Shown here: positions 54,803 to 63,726 of the stretch, in pieces
Position numbering within the stretch: the stretch's first letter is position 1
Layout: each line of letters begins with the position of its first letter
NCBI GenBank assembly: GCA_963813345.1
Contig: CAWEYR010000004.1
Location: forward strand, 186,001-250,000
Source: CAWDDA01 sp963813345
Lineage (GTDB): Bacteria > Acidobacteriota > Blastocatellia > RBC074
Direction: 5' to 3'
DNA: 64,000 bases
Position numbers and translations under genes: made by a program
Notes under the pieces: model-generated
Told to the model about the DNA's origin: nothing
The model's input: the letters and a program-made list of their open reading frames with translations, nothing else
Databases searched by the model: none

Positions 54803-55751
54803 CTATACAAACCTCCGGCCGTCATTGTCCACCTTGATTTCAAGAATGCGTGAAGAGATTCCGTGAGCCTCAAAGGGCAACTGCATTCGCCTTCCGATTT
54901 CCTTCGCATTGCCGGAAACGAACGCGATCATTGTCGAGCCGGCTCCGCTGATCGCAACACCAAGAAGGCCATCGATCGCCCCCACCTCTCTGTTTAGTTC
55001 AAGGACCTGTCCGAGCGGTGGCGCCAGCGGGGCCCTGAAGGGCTGGTGCAGCTGGTCCCTGAGCGCTTCGTGAAGCAGATCAAAGCGACGTTCTGATATC
55101 GCTGCCTGAAAAAGCGCTGCGCGCTGCAGGTTGAACACGGCCGCGTCGAGTGGTACCGAGGCGGGAAGCGCCGCGCGCATCCGTTCAGTTTCCAGTGCCA
55201 GCTCCGGTATCACGAGCACGATGTCGCACGTCGTCAGGCCACTTGCGCTTGACAGTCGTCAGTGTAGGCGCGTCCGTCTTCCTGCTCTTTGAAACGCAAG
55301 TGACAACAAGGCCTCCGAGCCTCGACGGAGCAAGGTTATCTCCGTGCGCTTCAAAGTGAAGCGCATATTCGAAGAACTCGTCATCGTCGAGACGCTCATC
55401 GGCAAGAGCTTCATAGACCGATATGCCGGCGATAATCGCTGCGCTGCTGCTGCCAAGTCCACGTTTGAGTGGAATCTGATTCTCGACTCTCAGGCGACCG
55501 CCCGTCAGGGTCCTGCCGCGCCGACTGGCTACAAATCGCGCTACTCGTACGATCAGATTCTCCTCGTCAGCATGGTAAGGCTTCGGAGCCTGCGCTGCCC
55601 TCGCCTGTTGCTGACTATATAGAACTCATTGTGAGACCGAACTGGTCTCATCGATCTTCACGCTCAGATAGAGCTGCAAAGCCAGCCCGCACGCATCAAA
55701 ACTTGCGCCGAGATTTGAGGTCGATGCTGGAACGATAATCTCTATGTTCAC
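54803..55751 (-). CDS. thrB: Homoserine kinase (several frameshifts)
   Basis: ThrB phosphorylates homoserine in threonine synthesis. The start is GTG 55751 with GAGGAG before it, followed by NIEIIVPASTSNLGASFDAC. The frame breaks after about 40 residues near 55625 and again before 55500, then reads NQIPLKRGLGSSSAAIIAGI (GHMP kinase ATP loop) and on through EAHGDNLAPSRLGGLVVT. A third shift near 55240 leads to ELALETERMRAALPASVP, GLLGVAISGAGSTMIAFV and the C-terminus at 54803. It is the most broken gene in the window, but the motifs remain. Its place beside hisZ is not a common pathway pairing. Confidence 0.9.
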
Positions 55752-55764
55752 TCCTCGAAATGCC

Positions 55765-55823
55765 AGCCTGGGAGCGCTGGCGTTGCCGGCGGTCCGATGC
55801 GCCAGGCGAGCGCTCCCAGGCTG
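55765..55823. repeat. CTGGGAGCGC inverted repeat (copy 1)
   Basis: AGCCTGGGAGCGCTGGCG at 55765-55782 pairs with CGCCAGGCGAGCGCTCCCAG then GCT at 55801-55823, with an 18-base loop. It fills the gap between the E1-like gene stop and the thrB start. A related word lies at 56910-56943. Confidence 0.9.
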
Positions 55824-55824
55824 C

Positions 55825-56850
55825 TTAGACGCCAACGTAGCGGGAATAGAGAGAGCGTGCAAGCGCAGTGTCTTCAGTTCCCTTGATGATTCCCCGGCCA
55901 TCGGCAAAAACAGTGATTTCATACGGCTGCGCATGGAGTCTGAGCAGGTAGCGATTAACCGTGACCGCGCCAGAGGCCTTCAGGTTTTCTGCGAGTTCGC
56001 TCAGGTCAATCCTGGAACTGCGCCCCGGCGAGACTTGAACGGCATTTCGGCCACAAAGCGTGGTCACCATCTGGCCGCCGCGCGAAGCAAGAAATGCAAA
56101 ATCTCGCTTGCCGCAGGCAGGACAATCCGCGAGTCGGGCATCCTTTACATTCAATCGTGCGAAACGTGACGTCCAGACATCGAACTCGAGTAGCGAGTTG
56201 TGTAAGTCATCGAGCCTGCCAACTAATAACTTGATAGTCTCTGTGACCTGGGCTGATGCAACCATTCCGATCGCCGGCAGGACGACTCCTCCAGTATCAC
56301 AGGTCGGAAATGTCCCCGGAGATGGCGCATCACTCCAGATGCATCTGAGACACGGTGATACGCCCGGCCGGATGGTCATCTGGACGCCATAAGAGCCAAC
56401 AGCGGCGCCGTATACCCATGCCTTGCCATGTTTGACGGCGGCATCGTTGAGCAGATAGCGCGTTTCAAAATTGTCGGTTCCATCGAGTATCACGTGGGCG
56501 TCTGCGATCAGGTCTTCAATGTTGGCGTAATTGACGTCAGCGACCACTGGATCAAGATGGATATCAGAGTTGATATGTTTGAGGCGGGTGGCGGCGGCGA
56601 TTGCCTTTGGTTGATTCTCTTTTGCGTCTGCTTCTGTGAAGAGCACCTGTCGTGGCAGGTTTGACTCCTCGACGAAGTCGCGATCAACGATGCGGAGCGA
56701 ACCGATGCCGGCGCGCACGAGCATCTCGGCCTGCACCGAACCCAGGGCCCCGCATCCGATGATGATCACTCGGGATTTTGAAAGCGCCTCCTGGCCCTCG
56801 ATTCCGATCCCGGAAAAGAGAATCTGTCGCGAGTAGCGGCCTGCATTCAT
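55825..56850 (-). CDS. ThiF/MoeB-type E1-like adenylyltransferase
   Basis: E1-like enzymes adenylate the C-terminus of small sulfur carriers such as ThiS or MoaD. From MNAGRYSRQILFSGIGIEGQ at 56850 the product is 341 residues. It has the nucleotide motif VIIIGCGALGSVQAEMLVRA, DRDFVEESNLPRQVLF, AWVYGAAVGSYGVQMTI, a zinc-type CLRC..(about 70 residues)..CPAC set, and the catalytic Cys region (FPTCDTGGVVLP). The C-terminal 70 residues are a ThiS/MoaD-like or rhodanese-like extension of unclear type. It heads the thrB-his operon. Which sulfur carrier it serves cannot be told. Confidence 0.88.
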   Translation of the reverse strand: MNAGRYSRQILFSGIGIEGQEALSKSRVIIIGCGALGSVQAEMLVRAGIGSLRIVDRDFVEESNLPRQVLFTEADAKENQPKAIAAATRLKHINSDIHLDPVVADVNYANIEDLIADAHVILDGTDNFETRYLLNDAAVKHGKAWVYGAAVGSYGVQMTIRPGVSPCLRCIWSDAPSPGTFPTCDTGGVVLPAIGMVASAQVTETIKLLVGRLDDLHNSLLEFDVWTSRFARLNVKDARLADCPACGKRDFAFLASRGGQMVTTLCGRNAVQVSPGRSSRIDLSELAENLKASGAVTVNRYLLRLHAQPYEITVFADGRGIIKGTEDTALARSLYSRYVGV

Positions 56851-56909
56851 AGGCAATGAATAAAGAGCGAGATTAACAGAACAGTATGTCAATTGCCATT
56901 AACGTCCTA

Positions 56910-56943
56910 TGGGAGCGCCAGGCTTCAGCCCTGGCGCTTCCCA
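56910..56943. repeat. GGGAGCGCCAGG inverted repeat (copy 2)
   Basis: GGGAGCGCCAGG (56910-56921) pairs with CCTGGCGCTTCCC (56930-56942) around CTTCAGC-like bases. It lies upstream of the methyltransferase start and marks that start as lying after 56945. Confidence 0.85.
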
Positions 56944-56976
56944 GGGTTGCTATGCCTGATACAATCCCACCAATGT

Positions 56977-57804
56977 TTGCTGTCCGACATGGCTTGTGAA
57001 GATAACCTCGCCTTCATGCGCTCCCTTCGGAGTGAAAGTATTCACCTGATTGCCACATCACCACCCTATAACATTGGCAAGTCGTATGAGAGGCGAACAG
57101 AGCTCGACAAGTACATAGCTCGACAGGGTGAAGTCATCTCTGAATGTGTGCGACTTCTAAATCCGCGCGGATCGCTATGCTGGCAGGTTGGAAACCATAT
57201 CGAGAACGGAGAGGTAGTCCCCCTGGACCTGGTGCTCTATCCGATGTTCAAGAGCCTGGGACTACGGTTGCGCAATCGTATTGTCTGGCACTTTGGTCAT
57301 GGTCTCCATTGCAGCAAGCGCTTCAGCGGTCGCTATGAAACCATTCTATGGTTTACACGTTCGGATGAGTACACGTTCAATCTGGATGCAGTGCGCGTGC
57401 CATCGAAGTATCCTGGCAAGAAACATTTCAAGGGTCCCAGGCGCGGCGAATTGTCCGGAAACCCGCTGGGTAAGAACCCGAGTGACGTGTGGGAGATTCC
57501 GAATGTAAAGTCGAATCACATCGAAAAGACCATTCATCCATGCCAGTTTCCTGTCGAGCTTGTTGAGCGGCTCGTGCTCGCGCTAACCAATCGTGGCGAC
57601 ACGGTGTTTGATCCCTACATGGGAGTAGGTTCGGCCGTTGTCGCTGCGCTCAAGAATGGGCGCCGCGCATACGGATGCGATATCGTCAGCGAGTATGTTG
57701 ATATCGCGCGGGAACGCGTGAAAGCCCTGCGCTCAGGACTCCTCAGCACTCGAGAGATGGGCAAGCCTGTATACGATCCTGCAAAACCCAACGGTGGTCA
57801 CTGA
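56977..57804 (+). CDS. Orphan beta-class DNA methyltransferase (N6-adenine or N4-cytosine)
   Basis: The protein methylates an exocyclic amino group in a short DNA site. Motif IV is early (IATSPPYNIGKSYE) and motif I (FDPYMGVGSAVVAALKNGRR) is late, which defines the beta class. The central part WHFGHGLHCSKRFSGRYETI and SGNPLGKNPSDVWEI is typical of solitary and type II methyltransferases. The start is TTG 56977 or ATG 56989; the frame upstream is repeat. No restriction endonuclease gene is adjacent. TSPPY predicts adenine or cytosine N4 activity but not the site. Confidence 0.9.
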   Translation: MLSDMACEDNLAFMRSLRSESIHLIATSPPYNIGKSYERRTELDKYIARQGEVISECVRLLNPRGSLCWQVGNHIENGEVVPLDLVLYPMFKSLGLRLRNRIVWHFGHGLHCSKRFSGRYETILWFTRSDEYTFNLDAVRVPSKYPGKKHFKGPRRGELSGNPLGKNPSDVWEIPNVKSNHIEKTIHPCQFPVELVERLVLALTNRGDTVFDPYMGVGSAVVAALKNGRRAYGCDIVSEYVDIARERVKALRSGLLSTREMGKPVYDPAKPNGGH

Positions 57805-57825
57805 TGTAAGCTCGTCGAGCGCGCA

Positions 57826-57919
57826 ATTTGGAGTGCGGCGACTTGGCGCCGCTTTAGTCTCCCCATCGGATTACTCCACGGAAGACTAAAGCGGCGCCAA
57901 GCCGCCGCACTCCAAATTC
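57826..57919. repeat. Inverted repeat of the TTTGGAGTGCGGCG type
   Basis: AATTTGGAGTGCGGCGACTT then GGCGCCGCTTTAGTCTTCC-like arms meet after about 17 bases, at 57881 GAAGACTAAAGCGGCGCCAA then GCCGCCGCACTCCAAATT. It lies between convergent genes, right behind the methyltransferase stop, and covers the 3' end of the next gene's apparent frame. Confidence 0.92.
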
Positions 57920-57942
57920 GGCTCGAATTGCTCAGACTCCAG

Positions 57943-58733
57943 TTAGTTCTTTGTCTTTCCCTGCGTTCGGCTGGCGATGATCTCTCTCCAGACTTCTTTC
58001 TCTTTTCCTCAGCCTGAGCTTCAAGCTCTCGAAGGAAGACATCGCGTCGCCCGATCTGAATATGGAGGTCATGGTCAAGCCTCGGAGATCGCGACGGAGT
58101 GGTCAAAAGAAGCTCGTTGGTCTGCTGGACAAGCTCCTCTACTTTCCTCGCAAGCTCGAAATTGCCGAGGATATGAGCAGCATGCGCCAGCTCGTGACCG
58201 AGCACTTCTGCATATCGCTCTTCACGAGAGAGGTCCGAAAACGGAACAAAGCCGTCCGGGTAGGCTGTTGATGGTCCAACATAAGCCTGATCGATGTTAG
58301 TCAGGCTTAACCAGATGACTGCAGTGTGGCGCAGCCCTTTCGGATCGAAGGATTCAATCCTGAAGTTGCCGGCGGTGCACGAAGAGAGTCGATTCGACTG
58401 GGCGAGCTCAATGAAAACTGCGTGAGGGCTGTCATTGACCGCATCCCACAGCGCTCGCAGGACGGGGTAGACTGGCCTGCCGTCGCGGGTCTTTGCCAGG
58501 GCAAAGCGCTCGATTGTTCGCCAGTTGCGGAGGTCTTTTTGCGAAAGTCGATCCGTCAGAATGCCGCGCGGCGTCGCGCGCCTGGGCCGTGCCGCCTGCG
58601 TTTGTTCGGATTTGACGCCGGGAATTTGCGCCCGAACGATCGCGAGAAGCGAAACGACGACCAGCAAAGCTCGGAGAGCCGATAAGAACTGGCGAGGCAC
58701 CTTGCCCCTCCGCTCTGAGAAGACCGATACCAC
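57943..58733 (-). CDS. Secreted HExxH-motif protein (frameshift near end)
   Basis: The product of about 260 residues has an N-terminal signal or anchor helix (FLSALRALLVVVSLLAIV). It then has a domain with LSSCTAGNFRIESFDPKGLR and a zinc motif EVLGHELAHAAHIL, where HELAH fits the HExxH pattern, so it may be a zincin peptidase. The third ligand is not certain. The first frame runs on into the repeat; the other frame near 58000 gives a sensible end (EVWREIIASRTQGKTKN) stopping at 57943-57945. I recognise no family name. It is on the opposite strand from the methyltransferase. Confidence 0.7.
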
Positions 58734-58768
58734 AAGGTTGTGAAAAGGGGGGCGACGGGAATTTGAAA

Positions 58769-58774
58769 ATTATA
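58769..58774 (-). promoter_or_regulatory. -10 hexamer TATAAT upstream of the HExxH gene
   Basis: A perfect TATAAT lies on the minus strand 36 bases before the ATG at 58733. A good -35 at 17 bases is not seen. Confidence 0.35.
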
Positions 58775-58799
58775 ACCTGACAGGGAGAAAAGGGAAGGA

Positions 58800-58880
58800 C
58801 AAAAAAGGAAGGGCTCAGTCGGCGCCTCACTCACCGCTGAGCCCCTGCCCTGATGCGAGCCTCACCCACATTGCACTCGC
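58800..58880 (-). ncRNA. Candidate small RNA with two hairpins and a T-run
   Basis: On the minus strand a hairpin of GCGAG/CTCGC (58880-58876 with 58859-58855) has a loop with GGGTGAGG. It is followed by a second hairpin of GGGCTCAG and CTGAGCCC (58844-58837 with 58818-58811) whose loop has GGTGAGTGAGG, then a run of six T at 58806-58801. This is the layout of a short RNA with a terminator, or of a leader with an attenuator for the HExxH gene downstream. It fits no riboswitch class I know. Confidence 0.3.
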
Positions 58881-59078
58881 TTAGTAGGAAGAGATGATTT
58901 TCGGATTTTATTTCCGAGTATCCTCACTATACTCGGTTCCCGTTCATCTCCAGCTACCTACTTCACGCTCTTACTGCCATGAAGTTCCAAACAGCTTTCA
59001 AAAAAATTTAGTTAGTATCTTCTTAGTTTTCGGCATGTGGCTCTTTCGCTTGCTCCTTTTGGAGGCGGAGCGGTAGGC

Positions 59079-60265
59079 TTGAATACGAAAATGCACAAAA
59101 TAATCCTGGGAATCGAAGCCCTGCTCGACGATAAGCTCTCACTGATCAAGGGAGCGCGTGTCGGGCTGATTTGCCACCCTGCGAGTGTCGATCACGCCTT
59201 GCGACATACGGCAGACCTTCTCAACAGCCACCCCGAAGTCCAACTCACCGCTCTTTTTGGCCCGCAACACGGTATTCGCGGCGAGACGCAGGACAATATG
59301 ATCGAGTGGGAAGGATTCGTTGACCGTCAAACTGGAGTTCCCGCACATTCGTTGTACGGCGAAGTTCGCGAACCAACTGCCGACTATGCTCGAAGATGTC
59401 GACGTTCTGGTTGTTGATCTCCAGGATGTTGGGACTCGGGTCTATACATTCGTCTACACAATGGCGCTCGCGATGCGCGCGGCAAAGGAATATGGAAAGC
59501 GAGTGATCGTTCTCGACCGGCCCAACCCTATCGGCGGGGAAGCCGTTGAGGGCAGCCTGCTAAAAGCGGGTTGTGAATCCTTTGTTGGCATGTTTCCAAT
59601 GCCAATGCGGCACGGAATGACAATCGGAGAGCTGGCGCTACTGTTCAACCAGGCCTTTGGCATCGGGTGCGACCTTGATGTGGTTGCAATGCGCGGCTAT
59701 CAACGGAGCTATTGGTTCGATGAAGTTGATGCTCCGTGGATCATGCCGTCGCCAAACATACCGACACTTGACACAGCGACCGTATATCCGGGAATGGTCT
59801 ATCTCGAGGGAACAAAGGTGAGCGAAGGACGAGGCACAACACGCCCGTTTGAGCTTTCCGGCGCGCCCTACATCGACTCGCACGATCTCGCGGCACGGTT
59901 GAACGCGTTTGATCTTCCCGGCGTCCACTTTCGACCTAACACTTTCCAGCCGACTTTTCAGAAGCACAAGGGGTTACTCTGTCACGGAGTGCAAACACAC
60001 GTCACCGACAGGAGACGTGTTTCAACCTGTAATAACCGGCATTGCAATAATCAAAGCTGTCCGCGATCTGTATCCGGACGGTTTTGCGTGGCAGGACCCA
60101 CCTTATGAGTATGTCTTTGATCGTTTACCCTTCGATGTGATCGCTGGAGGGTCTGAACTGCGGGAAGCGATTGAAGGTGAAGTCTCATTGAAAGACATTT
60201 CCCGGAGTTGGCACTCCGATGAAGAGACCTTTCGCAAGCAGCGGAAGGAGTTCATGCTGTATTGA
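59079..60265 (+). CDS. namZ: NamZ-like exo-beta-N-acetylmuramidase, DUF1343 family (two or more frameshifts)
   Basis: NamZ enzymes remove terminal MurNAc from peptidoglycan fragments. Three frames join to about 390 residues. From TTG 59079 (GGAGGCGGAG upstream) come ILGIEALLDDKLSLIKGARV, GLICHPASVDH and ALFGPQHGIRGETQDNM. After a shift near 59385 come LVVDLQDVGTRVYTFVYTM, LDRPNPIGGEAVEGSLL and MPMRHGMTIGELALLFN. The last shift, near 60015, leads to FQPVITGIAIIKAVRDLYPD and the end at EFMLY. No signal peptide is clear, so it may act on recycled muropeptides. The family name rests on the DUF1343 core, which is strong. Confidence 0.9.
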
Positions 60266-60320
60266 AGGCAGAGTACGGGCTTACCGAATGGTTCATCCGA
60301 TAAGCTAACGTACTGAGACT

Positions 60321-60917
60321 ATGAATCGCTATCTGAATATCTTGTTGAAGCGGAGCGCAACCACGGGCACATGTGTCCGGGTCAGGTGCTTGGCGTGAGG
60401 ATGGCGATGTCGGGTTGTCGGGCGGTTGGGATTGATGAACCAAAGAGCAGCCGCGAGTTGATTGTGTTTATCGAGATCGATCGCTGTGCCGCGGACGCAA
60501 TCAACACAGTTACTGGTTGCCGGCTTGGCACGGCGAACTCTCAAGTTCCGCGACTTCGGCAAACTCGCTGCGACGTTTGTAAACACCGGCACAGACGAAG
60601 CAGTACGTGTCGTAGCCCGGGAATCATCGCGCGAGATTGCCGCCGAGCGCTATGGCCATCTACCGACCAAAAAAGAGCGGCAGCTTACTGCTTATGGCGA
60701 GCTTTCCGACGACGTTCTATTCACTTTTGAAAAGGTACGTGTACGGCTTGACCGGCGCGAGATGCCCGGGCATCCATTGACTCGGGTGTCGTGCAGCTCT
60801 TGCGCTGAAGGAATCAACGACGGACGCGAAGTCGTCCGCGAGGGCAAGACTTTCTGCCGCGCTTGTGCGGGCGAGAGTTACTACGAAGTAATCGACTCAT
60901 TGCGAACAGAGAATTGA
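60321..60917 (+). CDS. FmdE-like protein with C-terminal zinc ribbon (frameshifts)
   Basis: The FmdE domain is named after a subunit of formylmethanofuran dehydrogenase, but bacterial versions have no settled function. The core reads HGHMCPGQVLGVRMAMSG, then IVFIEIDRCAADAINTVTGC. A shift near 60530 leads to RTLKFRDFGKLAATFVN. The C-terminus is a zinc ribbon with CSSCAEGINDGREVVREGKT and FCRAC. A base is also missing just after the ATG at 60321, since SLSEYLVEAERN lies in another frame from it. It is 16 bases upstream of the CDF exporter gene, so a part in metal handling is inferred. Confidence 0.8.
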
Positions 60918-60933
60918 TGGGTCTAAGATCATT

Positions 60934-61947
60934 TTGATGTCGTTCAACGCGAAGGCTTCGAAAGAGAAAACGGACGGCGGAAGCGGTGTGGGTGAGCGCC
61001 CACGTCTCGTTTCGCCGGACCGGCCAGATAGTCACGATCATCACAGTCATGCGCGTGGCGTATCGCAAAAGCTGCTTCTCATAGTCCTCTCGCTGACGTT
61101 CGCCTACATGATCGCCGAAGCAGTCGGCGGCTATTTTTCGAATAGTCTTGCGCTGCTTTCAGATGCGGGCCACATGCTCACTGATGTAGCTGCGCTCGCG
61201 CTATCGTTGCTTGCAGTGCGCTTTGCGTCGCGGCCCGCCACAGCGCGAAAGACATATGGCTTTTACCGGCTCGAGATTCTGGCAGCGCTCGCAAACGGGG
61301 TGACCCTTCTCTTGCTCGCCTTCCTCATCTGCTATGAAGCCTACGAACGGCTGCAGCAGCCTGAGGGAGTCAATGCGGTAACGCTGATCGCTGTTGCAGC
61401 AGGCGGACTTGTGGTCAACATCGTATCAGCGAAACTTCTTTCCAGTGTTGGTCATGACAATCTGAACATTCGCGGGGCCCTGCTTCATGTGCTGGGAGAC
61501 CTGCTCGGTTCGGTCGGAGCGGTTACAGCGGGAGTGCTGGTGCTTTGGAAGGGCTGGCTGTGGGCTGATCCCGCGGTCAGCGTGCTCATCAGCCTGTTGA
61601 TCATCTATAGCGCGTGGCGACTCGTTTCGGACGCCGTCAACGTTTTGCTCGAAGGTGTACCCTCACACATCAATGCGGCTGCAGTTGAGGAGGAAATGCG
61701 CACCGTCAGCGGAGTTCAGGACGTGCATGATTTGCACATCTGGACTATCACGTCAGACAGGCATGCGTTGACAGCGCATGTCGTCATCAGTGAGCTCAGT
61801 GAAAGTTACCGGATTCTGAGAGAGCTTCGCGTCCTGCTCGCCGCCAAGTTCTCGCTCACCCACTCGACGATTCAACTTGAAGATCCACTCCTCTCGGCGA
61901 TCGTCGAGATTGACAAACAACCGACCTGCGACAATTGTCAGGAATGA
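60934..61947 (+). CDS. CDF-family divalent metal (probably zinc) exporter
   Basis: CDF proteins export zinc and similar metals by proton antiport. The 337-residue protein has a His-rich N-terminus (DSHDHHSHARG), six membrane segments, the metal site in LLSDAGHMLTDVAALALSLL (segment 2) and HVLGDLLGSVGAV (segment 5). A C-terminal cytoplasmic domain carries VQDVHDLHIWTITSDRHALT. It ends with a CDNCQE tail. The start is TTG 60934 or ATG 60937. Its stop overlaps the amidohydrolase start (ATGA). Confidence 0.94.
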   Translation: MMSFNAKASKEKTDGGSGVGERPRLVSPDRPDSHDHHSHARGVSQKLLLIVLSLTFAYMIAEAVGGYFSNSLALLSDAGHMLTDVAALALSLLAVRFASRPATARKTYGFYRLEILAALANGVTLLLLAFLICYEAYERLQQPEGVNAVTLIAVAAGGLVVNIVSAKLLSSVGHDNLNIRGALLHVLGDLLGSVGAVTAGVLVLWKGWLWADPAVSVLISLLIIYSAWRLVSDAVNVLLEGVPSHINAAAVEEEMRTVSGVQDVHDLHIWTITSDRHALTAHVVISELSESYRILRELRVLLAAKFSLTHSTIQLEDPLLSAIVEIDKQPTCDNCQE

Positions 61948-63608
61948 AACTGCATATTGGTCTGATCGCTTCACTTCTTTTTCTCTTGAGCATGACACTC
62001 CCACAGATATCGGCAGACCTGGTACTGCTTGAGGGCAGAATCTGGACCGTCAATGAGAGGCAGCCGGAAGTCGAGGCCGTAGCCTGTCGCGATGGCAGGA
62101 TTCTCGCCGTAGGTACCAACGCACAAATCAGCAAGTTTATCGGCCCTGAGACCCGCGTCATCAAACTGGATGGCAAAAGAGTTGTTCCCGGATTCAACGA
62201 TGCTCACGTTCATTTCTTTGATGGTGGGCGAGGGCTTTCGAGTGTGCAGCTTCGGGACGCGCGGACCCCATTGGAGTTTCAAAAGAGGATTCAGACGTTC
62301 GCGCGAGGTCTGGCCAAGGGCCGTTGGATTACGGAAGGGAACTGGGACCACGAGAACTGGTCGCCGCCTGATTTGCCCAGGCGGCAGTTGATCGATGATG
62401 TCACGCGCGACAATCCCGTCTTTATCAATCGGCTTGACGGTCATATGGCGCTGGCGAATTCGCTGGCGCTCAGACTTGCCGGCATCACGCGGAATTCGCC
62501 CGATCCGCCAGGTGGGACGATTGTCCGCGATGAGAGCGGCGAACCTACCGGTATATTGAAAGATGCTGCAATGGATGCCGTGTCGAAGGTCATCCCCGAC
62601 CCAAGTGAGGATGAGATTGCAGAGGCACTGCGCGCAGCCATGCGCTATGCGGCTCAGAATGGAGTCACGAGCATTCAGGACATGTCAGGAGCGCCGGCCA
62701 TTTTGAGGGCCTATCAGAGGCTTCTCGATCGTGGAGAGCTGACAGTTCGCGTTTATGCCCTGCAGCCGCTCGCTGAGTGGGAAAGGCTGGCAAAGGCAGG
62801 CATCCGTGCAGGTTTTGGCAACGAGAAACTGAAGATCGGCGGGCTCAAGGGCTTCGCTGATGGCTCGCTCGGTTCGACGACCGCATTGTTCTTCGATGCT
62901 TATCTGGATGATCCAAAAACCGCCGGGCTTCCAAACGCTGAAATGATTCCCGAGACAAAGATGCTCGACCGCGCTGCTCAAGCAGACAAGGCAGGACTTC
63001 AGATCGCGCTGCACGCGATTGGCGACCGTGCGAATCAGACGATTCTCAATATGTTCCGTGAAGTCGTGAAACGGAACGGCGAGCGCGATCGCCGCTTCAG
63101 GATCGAACATGCGCAGCACTTGCGCAGTGAAGAGATTCGCAGATTTGGGCCGGAGCGTGTTATCGCTTCGATGCAGCCGTATCACGCAATCGACGATGGA
63201 CGGTGGGCTGAGAATCGTATAGGAGCGTCGCGTGCAAAGGGGACTTACGCATTCCGTTCATTGCTGGATGCCGGAGCAATTCTCGCTTTCGGTTCGGACT
63301 GGTTTGTCGCACCGATGGAACCGCTGATGGGAATCTACGGAGCTGCGACAAGGCGAACGCTCGATGGAAAGCGGCCCGAAGGTTGGGTTCCGGAACAGAA
63401 GATCACGGTCGCTGAAGCAGTGCGAGCCTTCACGCTCGGCTCTGCCTATGCAAGCTTTGATGAGAAGATCAAAGGATCAATCGAGACAGGCAAGCTGGCG
63501 GATATGGCGGTCCTGTCAGATGACATTTTCGCAATCGATCCGGTCAGGATTGAAAAGACCCGAGTCGTCATGACCATCTTCGACGGGAAGGTGGTGTTTG
63601 AGAAGTAA
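61944..63608 (+). CDS. Secreted amidohydrolase of the YtcJ type
   Basis: The protein is 554 residues with a signal peptide (to about PQISADL). It has the amidohydrolase start VVPGFNDAHVHFFDGG (metal ligands HxH), a long insert, LKGFADGSLGSTTALFFDAY, ALHAIGDRANQTIL, RIEHAQHLRSEEI, and the final LAFGSDWFVAPMEPL with Asp. The end is the typical ADMAVLSDDIFAIDP segment. YtcJ-like enzymes hydrolyse amides or N-acyl groups with zinc, but the substrate is unknown. It shares an operon with the CDF exporter, which may supply or protect against the metal. Confidence 0.92.
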   Translation: MKLHIGLIASLLFLLSMTLPQISADLVLLEGRIWTVNERQPEVEAVACRDGRILAVGTNAQISKFIGPETRVIKLDGKRVVPGFNDAHVHFFDGGRGLSSVQLRDARTPLEFQKRIQTFARGLAKGRWITEGNWDHENWSPPDLPRRQLIDDVTRDNPVFINRLDGHMALANSLALRLAGITRNSPDPPGGTIVRDESGEPTGILKDAAMDAVSKVIPDPSEDEIAEALRAAMRYAAQNGVTSIQDMSGAPAILRAYQRLLDRGELTVRVYALQPLAEWERLAKAGIRAGFGNEKLKIGGLKGFADGSLGSTTALFFDAYLDDPKTAGLPNAEMIPETKMLDRAAQADKAGLQIALHAIGDRANQTILNMFREVVKRNGERDRRFRIEHAQHLRSEEIRRFGPERVIASMQPYHAIDDGRWAENRIGASRAKGTYAFRSLLDAGAILAFGSDWFVAPMEPLMGIYGAATRRTLDGKRPEGWVPEQKITVAEAVRAFTLGSAYASFDEKIKGSIETGKLADMAVLSDDIFAIDPVRIEKTRVVMTIFDGKVVFEK

Positions 63609-63632
63609 GGGGTGGGGTGAGAAGAAGAAGTA

Positions 63633-63725
63633 ACGCAGAGAGCGCAGAGAGAAGACGCAGAGTCCGCAGAGAAGACAAGCCGCCATATCTCTGCGCCCTC
63701 TGCGTCTTCTCCTCTGCGCTCTCTG
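63633..63725. repeat. Inverted repeat of the GCAGAGAGCGCAGAG type
   Basis: AACGCAGAGAGCGCAGAGAG and AAGACGCAGAGTCCGCAGAG are inverted at CTCTGCGCCCTCTGCGTCTT and CTCCTCTGCGCTCTCTG. It lies behind the amidohydrolase stop and ends at the stop of the convergent Ig-domain protein. From memory, words like these recur in many bacterial genomes without a known origin. Confidence 0.92.
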
Positions 63726-63726
63726 A

